A stretch of DNA of 64,000 bases from Prevotellaceae bacterium (GCA_015257125.1 JABZKU010000007.1:1-64000); one strand, 5' to 3'; positions 44,433-54,653 are shown, counted from the stretch's first letter. Program-made: numbers and translations. The notes: generated by a model from the letters alone, not told the origin.

Positions 44433-45800
44433 CTACAATTCTTTCCGATACCATCGTCCGAATCGCATGTAGAGCAAGCCGGGGATAAACAAGAAAAGGG
44501 CATAGAGGATCTCGCTCACCCACGCCACCGACAGAGAACAATGCTGTAGGTAGACCGCGTAGTAGACGAAGCAGCAATACACCACGAGCGAAAAGACTTC
44601 GATGTAGAATGAGATGCGCGTGTTGCCCGTACCCGAAATGGCCTGAAAGAACACAAAGGCAGGCACTTCGAAGATATAGCTCAAGGCCAGTACCCGAATC
44701 GGTGCGACACCGCCTTCAATGATCGGTGCTTCGTCGGTGAAGATACCCATCACCTCGACAGGGAAGATCACAATGAGCAACCAAATCGGAATCAATACGA
44801 AATAAGCCATACGAATCACACGCCACACCATCGGACGCACACAGGTGAGATGGCCGCTGCCCAAGAAATTAGAGGTCAGGGTCGAGGCTGTGGAGGCAAA
44901 AGCCGAGAGCATCATGAAGGTGAAACTCATGATCGTGCGCAGCACATTCGTCACGGCCAGTTCACGCTGCCCAAGGCGTTCGATTGCGATGAAGAACAAG
45001 AACCATGTGATGAGCGAAAGAAAACTTTGCACCATCATCCAAAGGCTCACATTGAGCATTTTCGCCAACAAACGGAATTTGAATTTCGGCAAACGATGGA
45101 GTGCAAAACGATGATAGTCTACTTTGAAAAAGGTGTAGACGATGAAAAAGAGCATCGAGATGCCGCTCGCAATCGAAGAAGCGATGGCGGCACCGGCAAT
45201 ACCGAGCGCCGGGAAACCAAAGTGGCCGAACACCAGCACGTAGTTGAGCACCACGTTCGACAGCACCATCACCACAGCATTGTATTTGAGCACCTCGGTT
45301 TGTGTCGTGCCGACAAAGAAGGCGCGAAACAGACAAGCCACCATGCTGAAGTACACGCCCCACATGCGCCAATCCAAATAAAGCCAAGCGGCATGATATA
45401 CGTCGTCCGAAGAGATGAACAAACGCAACAAAGCGGGGCCAAAATATTGAGTACCGATGAGCAAAACGGTGGAAAGCGCGGTGAGGAAGAGCAAGCTGTG
45501 CCAAAACACGCTGCCGATATCTTCCGGCTTGTTCTCCCCATTGCGGCGCCCCATGAGAATTTGCGCACCGGAACAAAATCCGAGGATGAGCATAAACACT
45601 GCGATGAAGAAGATACCGCCGAGTGCCGAGGCTCCTAACTCCACTTCGCCCACACGTCCCAAAAAGGCCGTGTCGGTCATACCCACCAACTGTTCGACGA
45701 TGGAACTGAGCAGGAGGGGGAAAACAATTTTCCAAATATCGCGATAAGAATAACTCGGGCGACTACGCGCGTCGTCCGTACAAGAGATAGTTTCTTTCAT
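44433..45800 (-). CDS. MATE-family multidrug or organic cation exporter
   Basis: A 455-residue inner-membrane protein with about twelve hydrophobic segments. The first MATE block is IVFPLLLSSIVEQLVGMTDT followed by AFLGRVGEVELGAS; the second half repeats the pattern (SLWMMVQSFLSLITWFLFF). It exports drugs or metabolites using a cation gradient. Starts at 45806 and 45800 are both possible. The -7 element at 45822-45815 puts the transcript start close to them, so the leader is extremely short. Confidence 0.88.
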   Translation of the reverse strand: MKETISCTDDARSRPSYSYRDIWKIVFPLLLSSIVEQLVGMTDTAFLGRVGEVELGASALGGIFFIAVFMLILGFCSGAQILMGRRNGENKPEDIGSVFWHSLLFLTALSTVLLIGTQYFGPALLRLFISSDDVYHAAWLYLDWRMWGVYFSMVACLFRAFFVGTTQTEVLKYNAVVMVLSNVVLNYVLVFGHFGFPALGIAGAAIASSIASGISMLFFIVYTFFKVDYHRFALHRLPKFKFRLLAKMLNVSLWMMVQSFLSLITWFLFFIAIERLGQRELAVTNVLRTIMSFTFMMLSAFASTASTLTSNFLGSGHLTCVRPMVWRVIRMAYFVLIPIWLLIVIFPVEVMGIFTDEAPIIEGGVAPIRVLALSYIFEVPAFVFFQAISGTGNTRISFYIEVFSLVVYCCFVYYAVYLQHCSLSVAWVSEILYALFLFIPGLLYMRFGRWYRKEL

Positions 45801-45814
45801 TGTCATAAGGTGGG

Positions 45815-45875
45815 CAAATATACGCATTTATACGCGATTTTAGCACGGAGCCGACATGAAAAAGTCGTATCTTTG
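45815..45875. promoter_or_regulatory. Divergent -7 elements for the MATE gene and the hydrolase gene
   Basis: The minus strand has TATATTTG (45822-45815) and the plus strand has TATCTTTG (45868-45875). Both fit TAnnTTTG; the -33 parts are unclear. The plus-strand element argues against the upstream extension of the hydrolase frame. Confidence 0.5.
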
Positions 45876-45900
45876 CGCACAGCATATCTCACTTTCACAC

Positions 45901-46779
45901 ATGAAACTTTACTTTCTCGGCACCGGCACCTCCTCGGGCGTCCCCCAGATGGGATGCGCTTGCGCCGTGTGCACCTCTTCCGATCCGCGCGATCGCCGCT
46001 CGCGCTGTTCGGCACTGCTGGAGACCGACGACCATCGCCTCTTGCTCATCGACTGCGGCCCCGATTTTCGCTCGCAGATGCTGCGCTTCATTGCCGAGCA
46101 CCCTTTCGGCTCCGGCACCCTCCCCTATCACGAGCGTCGTGTGGCTGAAATGAGCGATGAACAAGCTCGCGCCGCCGGACTCCACGAAGCGCCCCGCACT
46201 CCCTATGCCGTGCCTGCGCTCGAAGCCGTGCTCCTCACCCACGAACATTTCGACCACGTGGCGGGACTCGACGATCTTCGCCCGCTCTCCCACTTCAGTC
46301 CAATCGAGGTGTGGGCCGAACCCAACGTGGCCGCCCCCATTCTCCGGCACATGGGCTACTGCTTTGGGAAAGACCACTACCCCGGTTCGCCGCAACTCAC
46401 GATGCACGAGTTTTCCATCGACCAATCGTTCACAGCGGCCGGTGCCACCGTCACGCCCATCCGTGTGATGCACGGACGTCTCCCGATTGCGGGATTTCGC
46501 ATCGGCGATTTGGCCTATATGACCGACCTTTCCACCCTTCCCGACAGCGAATGGCCGAAACTGCAGGGTGTGCGCACGCTGGTGGTGAGCGCTTTGCGTC
46601 CCGAACCGCACAACACGCACCAAACGCTCGAACAAGCCATCGCCATGGCACGACGCGTCGGAGCAGCGCGCACCTATTTCATCCACATGTGTCACCAAGC
46701 CGGGCGACAGTGCGAAGCCGACGCTCAACTGCCCGAAGGCATGGCCTATGCCTACGACGGTTTGGAGATCGAGTGCTGA
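45901..46779 (+). CDS. Metallo-beta-lactamase-fold hydrolase (PhnP/RNase Z-like)
   Basis: A 292-residue cytoplasmic protein. The N-terminus LYFLGTGTSSGVPQMGCAC, then CSALLETDDHRLLLIDCGPD, opens the fold. The metal-binding motif THEHFDHVAGLDD lies near residue 113, and MHGRLPIAGFRIGDLAYMTD carries later ligands. This resembles the PhnP-type phosphodiesterases common in Bacteroidota. The true substrate is unknown. The start is the ATG at 45901. Confidence 0.85.
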   Translation: MKLYFLGTGTSSGVPQMGCACAVCTSSDPRDRRSRCSALLETDDHRLLLIDCGPDFRSQMLRFIAEHPFGSGTLPYHERRVAEMSDEQARAAGLHEAPRTPYAVPALEAVLLTHEHFDHVAGLDDLRPLSHFSPIEVWAEPNVAAPILRHMGYCFGKDHYPGSPQLTMHEFSIDQSFTAAGATVTPIRVMHGRLPIAGFRIGDLAYMTDLSTLPDSEWPKLQGVRTLVVSALRPEPHNTHQTLEQAIAMARRVGAARTYFIHMCHQAGRQCEADAQLPEGMAYAYDGLEIEC

Positions 46780-46940
46780 ACCTTTCGCACGTGGTTGAGG
46801 ACTTTCGCGCAAAAGTGCACTGATTTCGCACAAAAGTGCGCTGCTTTTCTTCCAAACTCCACTTCTTTTCGCACAAACTCGACGCTTTCTCCACCGCCGC
46901 ACTTGGTTTGAAGAACACCTCATTCGGTTTGAACAACAAA

Positions 46941-46982
46941 ACAGCCCGCCATTCACTTGCGTGAACAGCGGGCTGTCATTTT
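46941..46982 (+). terminator. Bidirectional terminator between the hydrolase and AlbA_2 genes
   Basis: acagcccgc (46941-46949) pairs with gcgggctgt (46968-46976) around an inner ttcac/gtgaa stem. It lies between convergent genes and could serve both. Confidence 0.7.
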
Positions 46983-47029
46983 ACATCGACGCTATCGTAG
47001 CGTATTGCATCTGCATCTAGAAGATGTGC

Positions 47030-50000
47030 TTATTCGTGATTGGGCAAGATATCACGATTCGGATCAATGCCCATGGTTTGGAGCACCTTGTAGTATTTGT
47101 TCTTCTCGTTGCATACGAAGGCAACACCCACGCCGCCTCCGGCGTTGTTGAGTAATTTCTTCTTAGCTTTTTTCTCTTCCAACAACGTGATGTAACGCTC
47201 AGTAAGCACTTCGAAATTCACGAGACGTTCGAATTTATCTTTGACAAGGCATTCGCCACGCGCTTGCAAGGAACTACCTTCGCTGATTGCGCGCACGCTG
47301 TCCAAACGCATCGAACGGTCGCCATTACGATCTGCGGTGAATGTGAGTATCGCATCATCTTCTTTCGCAATCGTGGCAAAAACCAATTCGCTTTCCAACG
47401 CAAGTTTCAATTCCTTATAGTCGTCCTTGTCGAGAACATGCTTCATGGGAATGCGCACCAACCCTCCGTCGGCATAACCTAATACCAACCAAGCGTTTTC
47501 TTCGTCCTTATGAATCGCCAAGGTGAGCGCATCCTCTTTCTCCGCTCTGTAGTATTTCCGCAACAACTTTGCAGAGTTGTTTTTCGAGAAGGTCAGAAAA
47601 CATAAGGGAGAAATGAAGTCCTCCTCATAATTCAACAATACATTGTTGCGTTGGGTAGCAGTGGCGATTGTCGGTTCGAAGGATGCGTCAGCAGAGAGAT
47701 CGCTTGTTTTCAGCGGTTGTTCGACCTCGTTCGTTTGGAAGTTTTCCCCACCGCTCCACTGCGCCTCATGATCTTCAGGCACCGTGGTTTCCGCCGCTTG
47801 ATATTCGGCCTCTAAGCGCTGCTTTCGCTCCGCTTCGAAACGCTCCTTGCGGCGCTTCTCAAAATGAGCCAACTGTTCGCCTTCCAATCGTACGTTCTCC
47901 GAGCCTTGTCGCTCATAAACTACACCGCCCGACCGAGTCAACTCGGGGAAGGGGCGCAGCACGCACACCTTGCAAACCGTTTTTCCGTCATAGTCACACA
48001 TCTCGACGCTGAAATAATCAGCAGAGGTGTGGGACGGAGAAAAGGCTTTGCGCACCTCGGTGGCAATGTAACGTTGATATTCGTCCAACTGGTCTTTCCC
48101 TTTCAAGTTACGAAACTTGTCATCATTCAAGTCATTGCTGATTCCGACGGGAATACCATGATCGTTCACGCCAATATAGAGCGTGCCGCCCTTGGTGTTG
48201 TAGAAGGCGCTAAGTACACGGAGAATATTCAACGTCTGCAGCGTTATATTGGCTTCCATGTGGTTTTCAGGCGGATAAACGATGCTCGTTTTGAACTCGG
48301 TGCAAATGTCCTCACGACCTATCGACTTTCTCTCTTCTCGTCCACTGATGTGCAGCAATTCGTTGATGTGGCGGATGATCTCTTCGTGTGTTTGACTAAA
48401 GTTGTCGCGGCTCAACAATCGGGCGGCCATCACGATCGCTGCCAACTGGCATACCAACGGGCTCTCGCCCTTATGCGTGCTTTCGAGCAAACCACTTTCG
48501 CAGTCGACTCGATCGAAGCAACTGAGCACGTAGAGCACGCCGATATTTTCGCGCAAATGACCATCTGCCACTGTGCTCGAGGCACGATAAGCGTCGATCT
48601 TCTCCCTGTGCCCTTCATCGAGTCGATGATTGATGGAGTAAAACTCTAACATGCCGAGCAAGTCGCGCCATTTCTCATAGAACTCCACTCGTTCGGCACG
48701 ATCCGTTAGCTTGGCCAACAGACGTGCAGCAGAAACATAATGATAGCGGCGCAGCAAGTTTTCTTCGCTCTTAGCCACCTGATCCAAAACAAGCATGAGT
48801 TCGTCGAGTTGATCGGCAGTGAACAAGGAATTCGCTACAAAAACTTCCTCTTCCTCGGTGGGTACCTCACGTTCGTCTAACCCTTCGCCGCAACGGTTTG
48901 CCCAATAGGCCACGGCACTGACCTGATCGAGACGCACGTGATCAACAACATCCTCGATTTCCACGGGAGCGAGACCGAGACCCGCGGCTCCCTTCAACGT
49001 GACGAGCACGGCTTTCCCAATCAGCGGACGGCCGTACACTTTGCCTGAATCCTCTCCCCAATTGTCACATAGGCGTTGATTGAATTCGTCACCGTTCTCG
49101 AAATAGACGCCTAACCCATTTTCGGCAAAACCAACCCAGCCTCCATTTGCGTAACTTACCACTAGGCAATATAGCTGTTCATCGAAGTTTGCAATGTCCT
49201 TCAAATCTTCCTGCAGCACGTTTTTGGTCGAGAAAATATAGCGACCATCGGGGGTGATGCCTTCAACCAGAGCCGTGACACAGAGTTGCTCGCCATTGGG
49301 ACGACGAAAAGGATTGATGCCGTTGAGGTACTTCACATTGTAAGGCGCAAGATTTCCACCGGGGAGCAAGCCTTCTCCCTCATAATAATCGTCTTCGACG
49401 CGACAGAGCAAGCGATTGGGATTCTCGGGATCGATGGCATAGGGAGCAATGCGCACCTCGTCTCCGCGCTCTGGTCGTTCTTTTCGGCGGGCTTGCCGAA
49501 GCTGTTCTATCGTGGAGTGGCGAGTCTCCAAATCGCGTTCCAGGTCGTTCCACAAACGGCGGGCTTCTTCCAACGAAGTGAGCGCGGCATTCGGCCAGTT
49601 AAGTTTCTTTTCCGTGAAAAACTGCAATCGATCCCAGAGCATGGCTTCGGGCGGTAGCACGGCTTGCTTGCTATCACAACGGAGAGGCGCGACGCTGATG
49701 CCGGACGAATCAGCGGTGAGGCGAATGTGATCCGTCAAATAACTTTTGCTGTAATCGGCGAGCAGCTTCTCATCGACTTGCTCAGACAGGCGGGCTGCAA
49801 CGAACGGAAGATTGTTGACATCTGCCCAAGTGTAGCACGAAGAAGCCTGAATAGCCACGGCATCGGCAAGCGAAAGCACTGAACGACGAAGCAAATCGTC
49901 GGTGTTACCCGTTGGGAAACAAGCAGCCATTCGACACAAACGAGCATAGTTGAGTTGCGCATCAAACAAATTGGTGTCGCGATTGGGATCGGCCAAGAAT

Positions 50001-51172
50001 AGTTGGATGGAAAGCGCTTTGAAGACGTTACGGAAATCAGGGTGCTTCTCATCGACGATATTGGCCACGTCATCATACAGTTCAGACACATAAAATTCGA
50101 GCAAACGAATGAACGCTCGACGGAAGGTATCGGTTTTCCAATAACGTTCTTCTGCTCCGGTGATGATTTCGAAAAAAGCATTCATCCGTTGCTCCATCAA
50201 GTCCGGCAACAACGTAAAGATGCACATCATCAACTCGAGTTTCTCAGAGGCGTGATAGATATAATGAGAAGCCTCGAGCGAAGCAAACAGCTTATCAATC
50301 ACTTTAGTGTGCTCGCCTTCTTCAATATATTTGGCCGCACTGATGTAAAACATACACTGCTCAACCAACGTCGTGATGCGTTCTTGGAAAATACCACGTT
50401 GACGCTCTTCACAACGATTGAGCGTCTGCGTCGACTCCAAAACAAACAGCAGCTCTTTTTGGATTTCGCTCAGCACTTCGCCAACCCGCTGATAATTAGC
50501 TTCCGCACACGCCGTTCCGCCTTCGGCTTCATTCGCTGCTTCGGTCGGCGTGGTCTCGGAATAAAGGATCGCCTGGAGAGTCTTTCTCACCCATTTTCCG
50601 GCATGGCGTTCAAAAGGTTCGTTACTGCCCAAAATCAAGCAACAAAGTTCATCCAAATCCCATAACGTAGGACGACGGCCGAGGTCTTTTTCGATGACCG
50701 CAGAAAGGGTATGCTCATTAAATGGAGAGTCGGCAGGGTTTGCAGAAGAAGCCTCACCTTGACTGCTCTCCAATTTTAATTTCAAACGACCTTCACTGAT
50801 ACTCAACACCTTGCACGTCACAATTTGACGCTCAAGCAAGACTTGATCGGTATAGAGTCGAAAGAAAAAGCCGAAACGATCTTCTACTTCATAGTATTTT
50901 TTGTCTGGATAAGCACGCCGAACAGTAAAATCATAATTGCTTTTCTCACTTAACGGGTAGTTCTTCTTCAAGTAATGCTGCACATTTTGAACAATACTTA
51001 CTTTTCCGTCTTCATCAGTCCTTACAATACAATGAATTTCTTCCGGTTCCTGCTGTGTCTCTTGAAAAGGAAATAATCTAACGTTGTAGTCTGCTCCTTC
51101 GTAGTTCACAACAAAAAACTTCTTCCCGTAACGGATGTGCGTTTTCAGATTTTGGAATGTCTTTTCTTCCAT
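47030..51172 (-). CDS. Giant AlbA_2 (Schlafen-type) domain protein, 1380 residues
   Basis: An unusually long cytoplasmic protein. The only part I recognise is an AlbA_2 (Schlafen-like putative DNA/RNA-binding) domain at about residues 940-1090. It has ICTEFKTSIVYPP, LSAFYNTKGGTLYIGVNDHG and VVYERQGSENVRLEGEQ. A charged helical linker follows (EKRRKERFEAERKQRLEAEY). The N-terminal 900 residues and the last 200 carry no motif I can name; they are mainly helical, acidic and lack membrane spans. AlbA_2 proteins occur both as regulators and in phage-defence systems, so a defence role is possible but unproven. It is a single gene with its own promoter. Confidence 0.75.
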   Translation of the reverse strand: MEEKTFQNLKTHIRYGKKFFVVNYEGADYNVRLFPFQETQQEPEEIHCIVRTDEDGKVSIVQNVQHYLKKNYPLSEKSNYDFTVRRAYPDKKYYEVEDRFGFFFRLYTDQVLLERQIVTCKVLSISEGRLKLKLESSQGEASSANPADSPFNEHTLSAVIEKDLGRRPTLWDLDELCCLILGSNEPFERHAGKWVRKTLQAILYSETTPTEAANEAEGGTACAEANYQRVGEVLSEIQKELLFVLESTQTLNRCEERQRGIFQERITTLVEQCMFYISAAKYIEEGEHTKVIDKLFASLEASHYIYHASEKLELMMCIFTLLPDLMEQRMNAFFEIITGAEERYWKTDTFRRAFIRLLEFYVSELYDDVANIVDEKHPDFRNVFKALSIQLFLADPNRDTNLFDAQLNYARLCRMAACFPTGNTDDLLRRSVLSLADAVAIQASSCYTWADVNNLPFVAARLSEQVDEKLLADYSKSYLTDHIRLTADSSGISVAPLRCDSKQAVLPPEAMLWDRLQFFTEKKLNWPNAALTSLEEARRLWNDLERDLETRHSTIEQLRQARRKERPERGDEVRIAPYAIDPENPNRLLCRVEDDYYEGEGLLPGGNLAPYNVKYLNGINPFRRPNGEQLCVTALVEGITPDGRYIFSTKNVLQEDLKDIANFDEQLYCLVVSYANGGWVGFAENGLGVYFENGDEFNQRLCDNWGEDSGKVYGRPLIGKAVLVTLKGAAGLGLAPVEIEDVVDHVRLDQVSAVAYWANRCGEGLDEREVPTEEEEVFVANSLFTADQLDELMLVLDQVAKSEENLLRRYHYVSAARLLAKLTDRAERVEFYEKWRDLLGMLEFYSINHRLDEGHREKIDAYRASSTVADGHLRENIGVLYVLSCFDRVDCESGLLESTHKGESPLVCQLAAIVMAARLLSRDNFSQTHEEIIRHINELLHISGREERKSIGREDICTEFKTSIVYPPENHMEANITLQTLNILRVLSAFYNTKGGTLYIGVNDHGIPVGISNDLNDDKFRNLKGKDQLDEYQRYIATEVRKAFSPSHTSADYFSVEMCDYDGKTVCKVCVLRPFPELTRSGGVVYERQGSENVRLEGEQLAHFEKRRKERFEAERKQRLEAEYQAAETTVPEDHEAQWSGGENFQTNEVEQPLKTSDLSADASFEPTIATATQRNNVLLNYEEDFISPLCFLTFSKNNSAKLLRKYYRAEKEDALTLAIHKDEENAWLVLGYADGGLVRIPMKHVLDKDDYKELKLALESELVFATIAKEDDAILTFTADRNGDRSMRLDSVRAISEGSSLQARGECLVKDKFERLVNFEVLTERYITLLEEKKAKKKLLNNAGGGVGVAFVCNEKNKYYKVLQTMGIDPNRDILPNHE

Positions 51173-51255
51173 GATGAGAATTAAATTTGAATGATACTTA
51201 TAGACAAGACGCTTGCATTAGCACAAGATCCGTCGTGTTTTTCTTTTCATTGTCA

Positions 51256-51285
51256 CAAAGTTACAAACAAATCTATTCCGAACAA
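51256..51285 (-). promoter_or_regulatory. Promoter of the AlbA_2 gene
   Basis: On the minus strand TTG, 19 bases, TAACTTTG. The predicted leader is about 75 nt. Confidence 0.75.
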
Positions 51286-51370
51286 ATAAACACCCAACAA
51301 ATCCCGACTGATTATATTTTATTCAGAACCATTCTTCTCCAATATCCGAAATACATCGACAATTATGCCC

Positions 51371-51404
51371 AAAAAAGGGGAACGACTTCTTGCGGTCGTT
51401 CCCC
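51371..51404 (-). terminator. Intrinsic terminator after the porin gene
   Basis: ggggaacgac (51377-51386) pairs with gtcgttcccc (51395-51404), followed on the minus strand by six T. Confidence 0.9.
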
Positions 51405-51414
51405 CTGTGGGATT

Positions 51415-52539
51415 TTAGAATTTGGCAGAAACCTGCACATCTATGGTATTGTAGTTCCGATCGGCGCCCGCGCGATCATTCGTGTGGGTGTAATTGAGTT
51501 GGAACAGGTAGTTTTTGCCCAATCGGTAGTTGGCCGAAAGACCCCAGTTGGTTTTCAGTCCCTGCCAGGTCGTGGCATCGTCGCGGTAGCAATCCCAACG
51601 GCCATACACCTTCAGGCGTTGGCAGCCCGGCACGGATCTACCGGCCATCGCATACCAACCATCGCTTTCGTTGGCGCCTCCCTTCGTCGTGCTGCCGTGG
51701 CTGTGCACATATTCGCCGCGCGCCTCCCAACGCCCCACATACATGAAGCCAAGTGCATAGCGCTTGCGCTCGAGTTGAAGCGTAGGTTTCGCAGGATCGG
51801 TGAAACGGCCGTTCCAACCGAAAGCGCCGACAGAAAGCCCTTCCACGGGACAGATCCACAAACCGCCGATCAAATCCTTGAAGTGGTCGATGTCTGCGTG
51901 ATTGGTACCCTGTCCGTTGAACAGCCCCACTTGATAGTGCAAGAGTTTACGCCCACCGGCCACAGGGAAAAGGTCACCTTGCACCTGCACGCCAATGTCG
52001 CGACCATTGGAAACGTGCTCTCCAATTCGATCATTGAGACTTTGCAATTTCGAAGCCACTTGCGAGAAACTGCCGAGTCCTACCGACAGGGGAGATATCG
52101 GTTTGTCGAAACCAAACGGCCGATGGTATTGTCCGAGACGCACTTGCAATTCGGGAAATTTGCGCCACTCCACATACGCATCGAGCAAACGCGGCCCGCG
52201 ATCAATGCCCGGCGCACCGCTCATCTCCATCTGAAAACGATAGAACACGTCACGCCACGCATAACCGCTACCATAAAAACGGAAATAGCGCATCGAAAAA
52301 TTGCTCGAAGTTGCAGCACCTTCGCGGTCGGTCAGCTCAGCCTTCGCGGTAATGTAGCCCCCGAGCGTAAAAGAGGGTTTGAACGTGGGACGACTCTCCG
52401 GCTGCTTGTCCGAAGCCTTCGTGGCCACTTGCACAAGACTGTCGGCTGCCGTGGCGTACTCCGTCGACAGCTCGTGAGAATGGGCTCCTGCAACACCGCC
52501 GCACAGCGCAGCGCAGAGGAGAAGAAAAGTAGTTTTCAT
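51415..52539 (-). CDS. Phosphate-selective porin OprO/OprP-family protein
   Basis: A 374-residue outer-membrane porin. The signal peptide is FLLLCAALCGGVAGA. The mature part has the family blocks RYFRFYGSGYAWRDVFYRFQ, DAYVEWRKFPELQVRLGQYH followed by RPFGFDKP, and it ends IDVQVSAKF with a terminal Phe. The family imports anions such as phosphate, but specificity cannot be judged here. The start is the ATG at 52539. A -7-like TAATTTTG lies at 52571-52564. Confidence 0.85.
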   Translation of the reverse strand: MKTTFLLLCAALCGGVAGAHSHELSTEYATAADSLVQVATKASDKQPESRPTFKPSFTLGGYITAKAELTDREGAATSSNFSMRYFRFYGSGYAWRDVFYRFQMEMSGAPGIDRGPRLLDAYVEWRKFPELQVRLGQYHRPFGFDKPISPLSVGLGSFSQVASKLQSLNDRIGEHVSNGRDIGVQVQGDLFPVAGGRKLLHYQVGLFNGQGTNHADIDHFKDLIGGLWICPVEGLSVGAFGWNGRFTDPAKPTLQLERKRYALGFMYVGRWEARGEYVHSHGSTTKGGANESDGWYAMAGRSVPGCQRLKVYGRWDCYRDDATTWQGLKTNWGLSANYRLGKNYLFQLNYTHTNDRAGADRNYNTIDVQVSAKF

Positions 52540-52742
52540 TTGAAAGGAAGTGAGTTTGAGATGCAAAATTATAAAATCTGCGAGAGATATGCAGACAATC
52601 ACGCCCGAAAAAGCGCGAAGTCTCTGTCTACTCACTGCGCAACGCATTGCATATTGCGCTTCACTTTATGCAATGCGCAGAAAAGTCCACGTGCTTTCCA
52701 CCTATTTTTGCAATGTGGGCTAACAAAAAAGCGGGAGAAAAC

Positions 52743-52773
52743 TTGGATGCTCGGCATTTTCTGACTACATTTG
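52743..52773 (+). promoter_or_regulatory. Promoter of the glucokinase gene
   Basis: TTG at 52743-52745, 20 bases, then TACATTTG at 52766-52773. The predicted leader is about 35 nt. Confidence 0.8.
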
Positions 52774-52812
52774 CAAGCACGAAAATAAAATAAGAATAAA
52801 ACTAGCATCCTC

Positions 52813-53781
52813 ATGGAAGAAATACTCGAAAAGCCCTATGTGATCGGACTCGACATGGGTGGCACTAACTCGGTTTTCGGTATCGTGGATCAACGCGGCA
52901 CCATCATCGCACAGACAGCCATCAAAACGCAGGCCTATCCCGACATCAATGACTATGTGAAAGCGGCGGTTGAAGCCCTTCAACCCGCACTCGACGTCGT
53001 AGGCGGCATCGACAATATCCGCGGTATGGGTATCGGTGCGCCGAGCGGTAACTTCTATAACGGCACGATCGAACGTGCCGCCAACTTGATTTGGCAAGGC
53101 ATTGTGCCCATTTGCGACCTCTTTGAGGAAGCACTCGGTGTGCCCTGTCGAGTGACCAACGATGCCAATGCCGCAGCACTGGGCGAAATGACCTATGGCA
53201 TAGCCCGCGGCATGAAGAACTTCATCATGATCACCCTCGGCACCGGCGTAGGTTCGGGCATCGTCGTGGACGGTCGCGTCGTCTATGGTTCCGACGGTTT
53301 CGCCGGCGAACTCGGACACGTGGTCATCGACCACTCCGAAGCCGGCCGTCCCTGCGGCTGCGGTCGCAAAGGCTGCTTGGAGACCTACTGTTCGGCCACC
53401 GGCGTGGCACGCACCGCACGTGAGTTCCTCGCCAAGAGCGACACGCCCTCGCCCCTCCGCGAATTGGATCCCGAATCGATCACCTCGTTCGACGTGTTCC
53501 AAGCTGCCGAAAAGGGCGACCAAATCGCTTTGGACATCTTCGAATACACCGGCACACTCCTCGGCCGCACTTGCGCTGATTTTGCCACCTTCAATTCGCC
53601 CGAGGCCTTTGTGTTCTTCGGTGGTTTGGCCAAAGCCGGCGACTACCTCATGGAGCCCCTGCGCAAGGCTTACGATGAAAACGTGTTGAAGATTTTCAAG
53701 GTCAAGGCGAAACTCCTCGTTTCGACCCTCAAAGGTTCGGAAGCCGCCGTTCTCGGTGCTTCGGCCCTGGGTTGGGAATAA
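52813..53781 (+). CDS. glk: ROK-family glucokinase
   Basis: A 322-residue cytoplasmic sugar kinase that phosphorylates glucose (or a related hexose) with ATP. The N-terminal phosphate loop is IGLDMGGTNSVFGIVD. The catalytic aspartate is in VTNDANAAALGE, with LGTGVGSGIVVDGRVVYG and GELGHVVID after it. The zinc-binding ROK motif is CGCGRKGCLETYCSA. The start at 52813 fits the promoter. A strong terminator follows. Confidence 0.9.
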   Translation: MEEILEKPYVIGLDMGGTNSVFGIVDQRGTIIAQTAIKTQAYPDINDYVKAAVEALQPALDVVGGIDNIRGMGIGAPSGNFYNGTIERAANLIWQGIVPICDLFEEALGVPCRVTNDANAAALGEMTYGIARGMKNFIMITLGTGVGSGIVVDGRVVYGSDGFAGELGHVVIDHSEAGRPCGCGRKGCLETYCSATGVARTAREFLAKSDTPSPLRELDPESITSFDVFQAAEKGDQIALDIFEYTGTLLGRTCADFATFNSPEAFVFFGGLAKAGDYLMEPLRKAYDENVLKIFKVKAKLLVSTLKGSEAAVLGASALGWE

Positions 53782-53821
53782 GTTCTTCCCCATCCCCTTC
53801 TTCTTCATAGCGATTATCCCT

Positions 53822-53858
53822 CCCCCGTTGAAGTCCACACTTCAGCGGGGGATTTTCG
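53822..53858 (+). terminator. Intrinsic terminator after glk
   Basis: A perfect 12-base stem (53822-53833 with 53840-53851), followed by ATTTTC. It marks the start of the second accessory island. Confidence 0.85.
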
Positions 53859-53991
53859 TGCGGATCAACGAACAGGTTCGCCCGCCTTTCTCAGCGCAGA
53901 CCGGCCAGCCAATGCGCTCTATAAGAACGCATAAGCACCGAAGTGCATAAACCGTTGTTGGCTTTATCAGCGCACGACACGACAGCATGGG

Positions 53992-54590
53992 CCGATGGTT
54001 GTGTTCAGTAAGTCAAAGAGCATTTGCGCTGATTCGCCGGGCGGTAAGCCCTTTGACGTTGCGCTATAGGGACGCCGCAGAGCGACGGGAAAAGGGAAGG
54101 TTGTGTTTTATCGAGGGCAAAGGTATATCTTTTATTTCGAATAATCGAAATTTACAGCAAGAAAAAGTTGATATATCGCGAAATCAAATTACAGCTTCCA
54201 AAAACAAGTGGACTTTCTTACGAAAACGCTCTTGTTTTGCATTCTTCTTCCCACCTTTTTCGAGAAAGTCGCCACTCGAACTGACCACCACTTCGCGCGC
54301 TTTCTTCGCGCACACGAACGTGCGCCCGAACGGACACGCACCTGCACATCGCGCACTCAACGAGTTTGATTTTTCTGCCTTCACCCTTCACCTTCACCCC
54401 TAACTCACTGTCACATTGTGGATTACGAGTGAAGAAAACAATCAATTTAACACTTCACAGGTGAAGGAAAACGGGGTGAAGCCTTCACCTTTAACTCTCT
54501 ATACATCAATACTTTGCCGCGAATAGGTGAAGAGGTGAAGGAAAAAATCGAAAAACGCCGGACGCGCGCGCATACGCGTACGCGTTGGGC
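53992..54590. repeat. Dispersed roughly 600-base noncoding repeat, copy 2
   Basis: Diverged copy of 5611-6200 in the same orientation. Shared blocks in the same order include TGTTCAG, GTCAAAGA, TTTGCGC, GCTATAGGGACGCCGCA, AAGGTTGTGTTTTATC and GCATCGCGCACTCA-like sequence. They continue with CCTTCACCCTTCACC, ACACTTCAC/GGTGAAGGAAAA, GGGGTGAAGCCTTCAC, AGGTGAAGAGGTGAAGG and AACGCCGGACGCGCG. As in copy 1, it lies right after the terminator of a housekeeping gene and before accessory genes. No credible protein is encoded. Confidence 0.8.
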
Positions 54591-54633
54591 ACCGGCACTC
54601 GCAATGCATTGCGTGTCTATTCTTTGATTCAAT

Positions 54634-54653
54634 CCGTAGAGTCAACCGGCAAG
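54634..54653. repeat. 20-base junction sequence, copy 2
   Basis: Exact second copy of the 20-base sequence at 11531-11550. It lies about 45 bases after the noncoding repeat and before the first protease gene. It may be a leftover end of the same type of IS as the transposase fragment at 11.6 kb. Confidence 0.6.
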
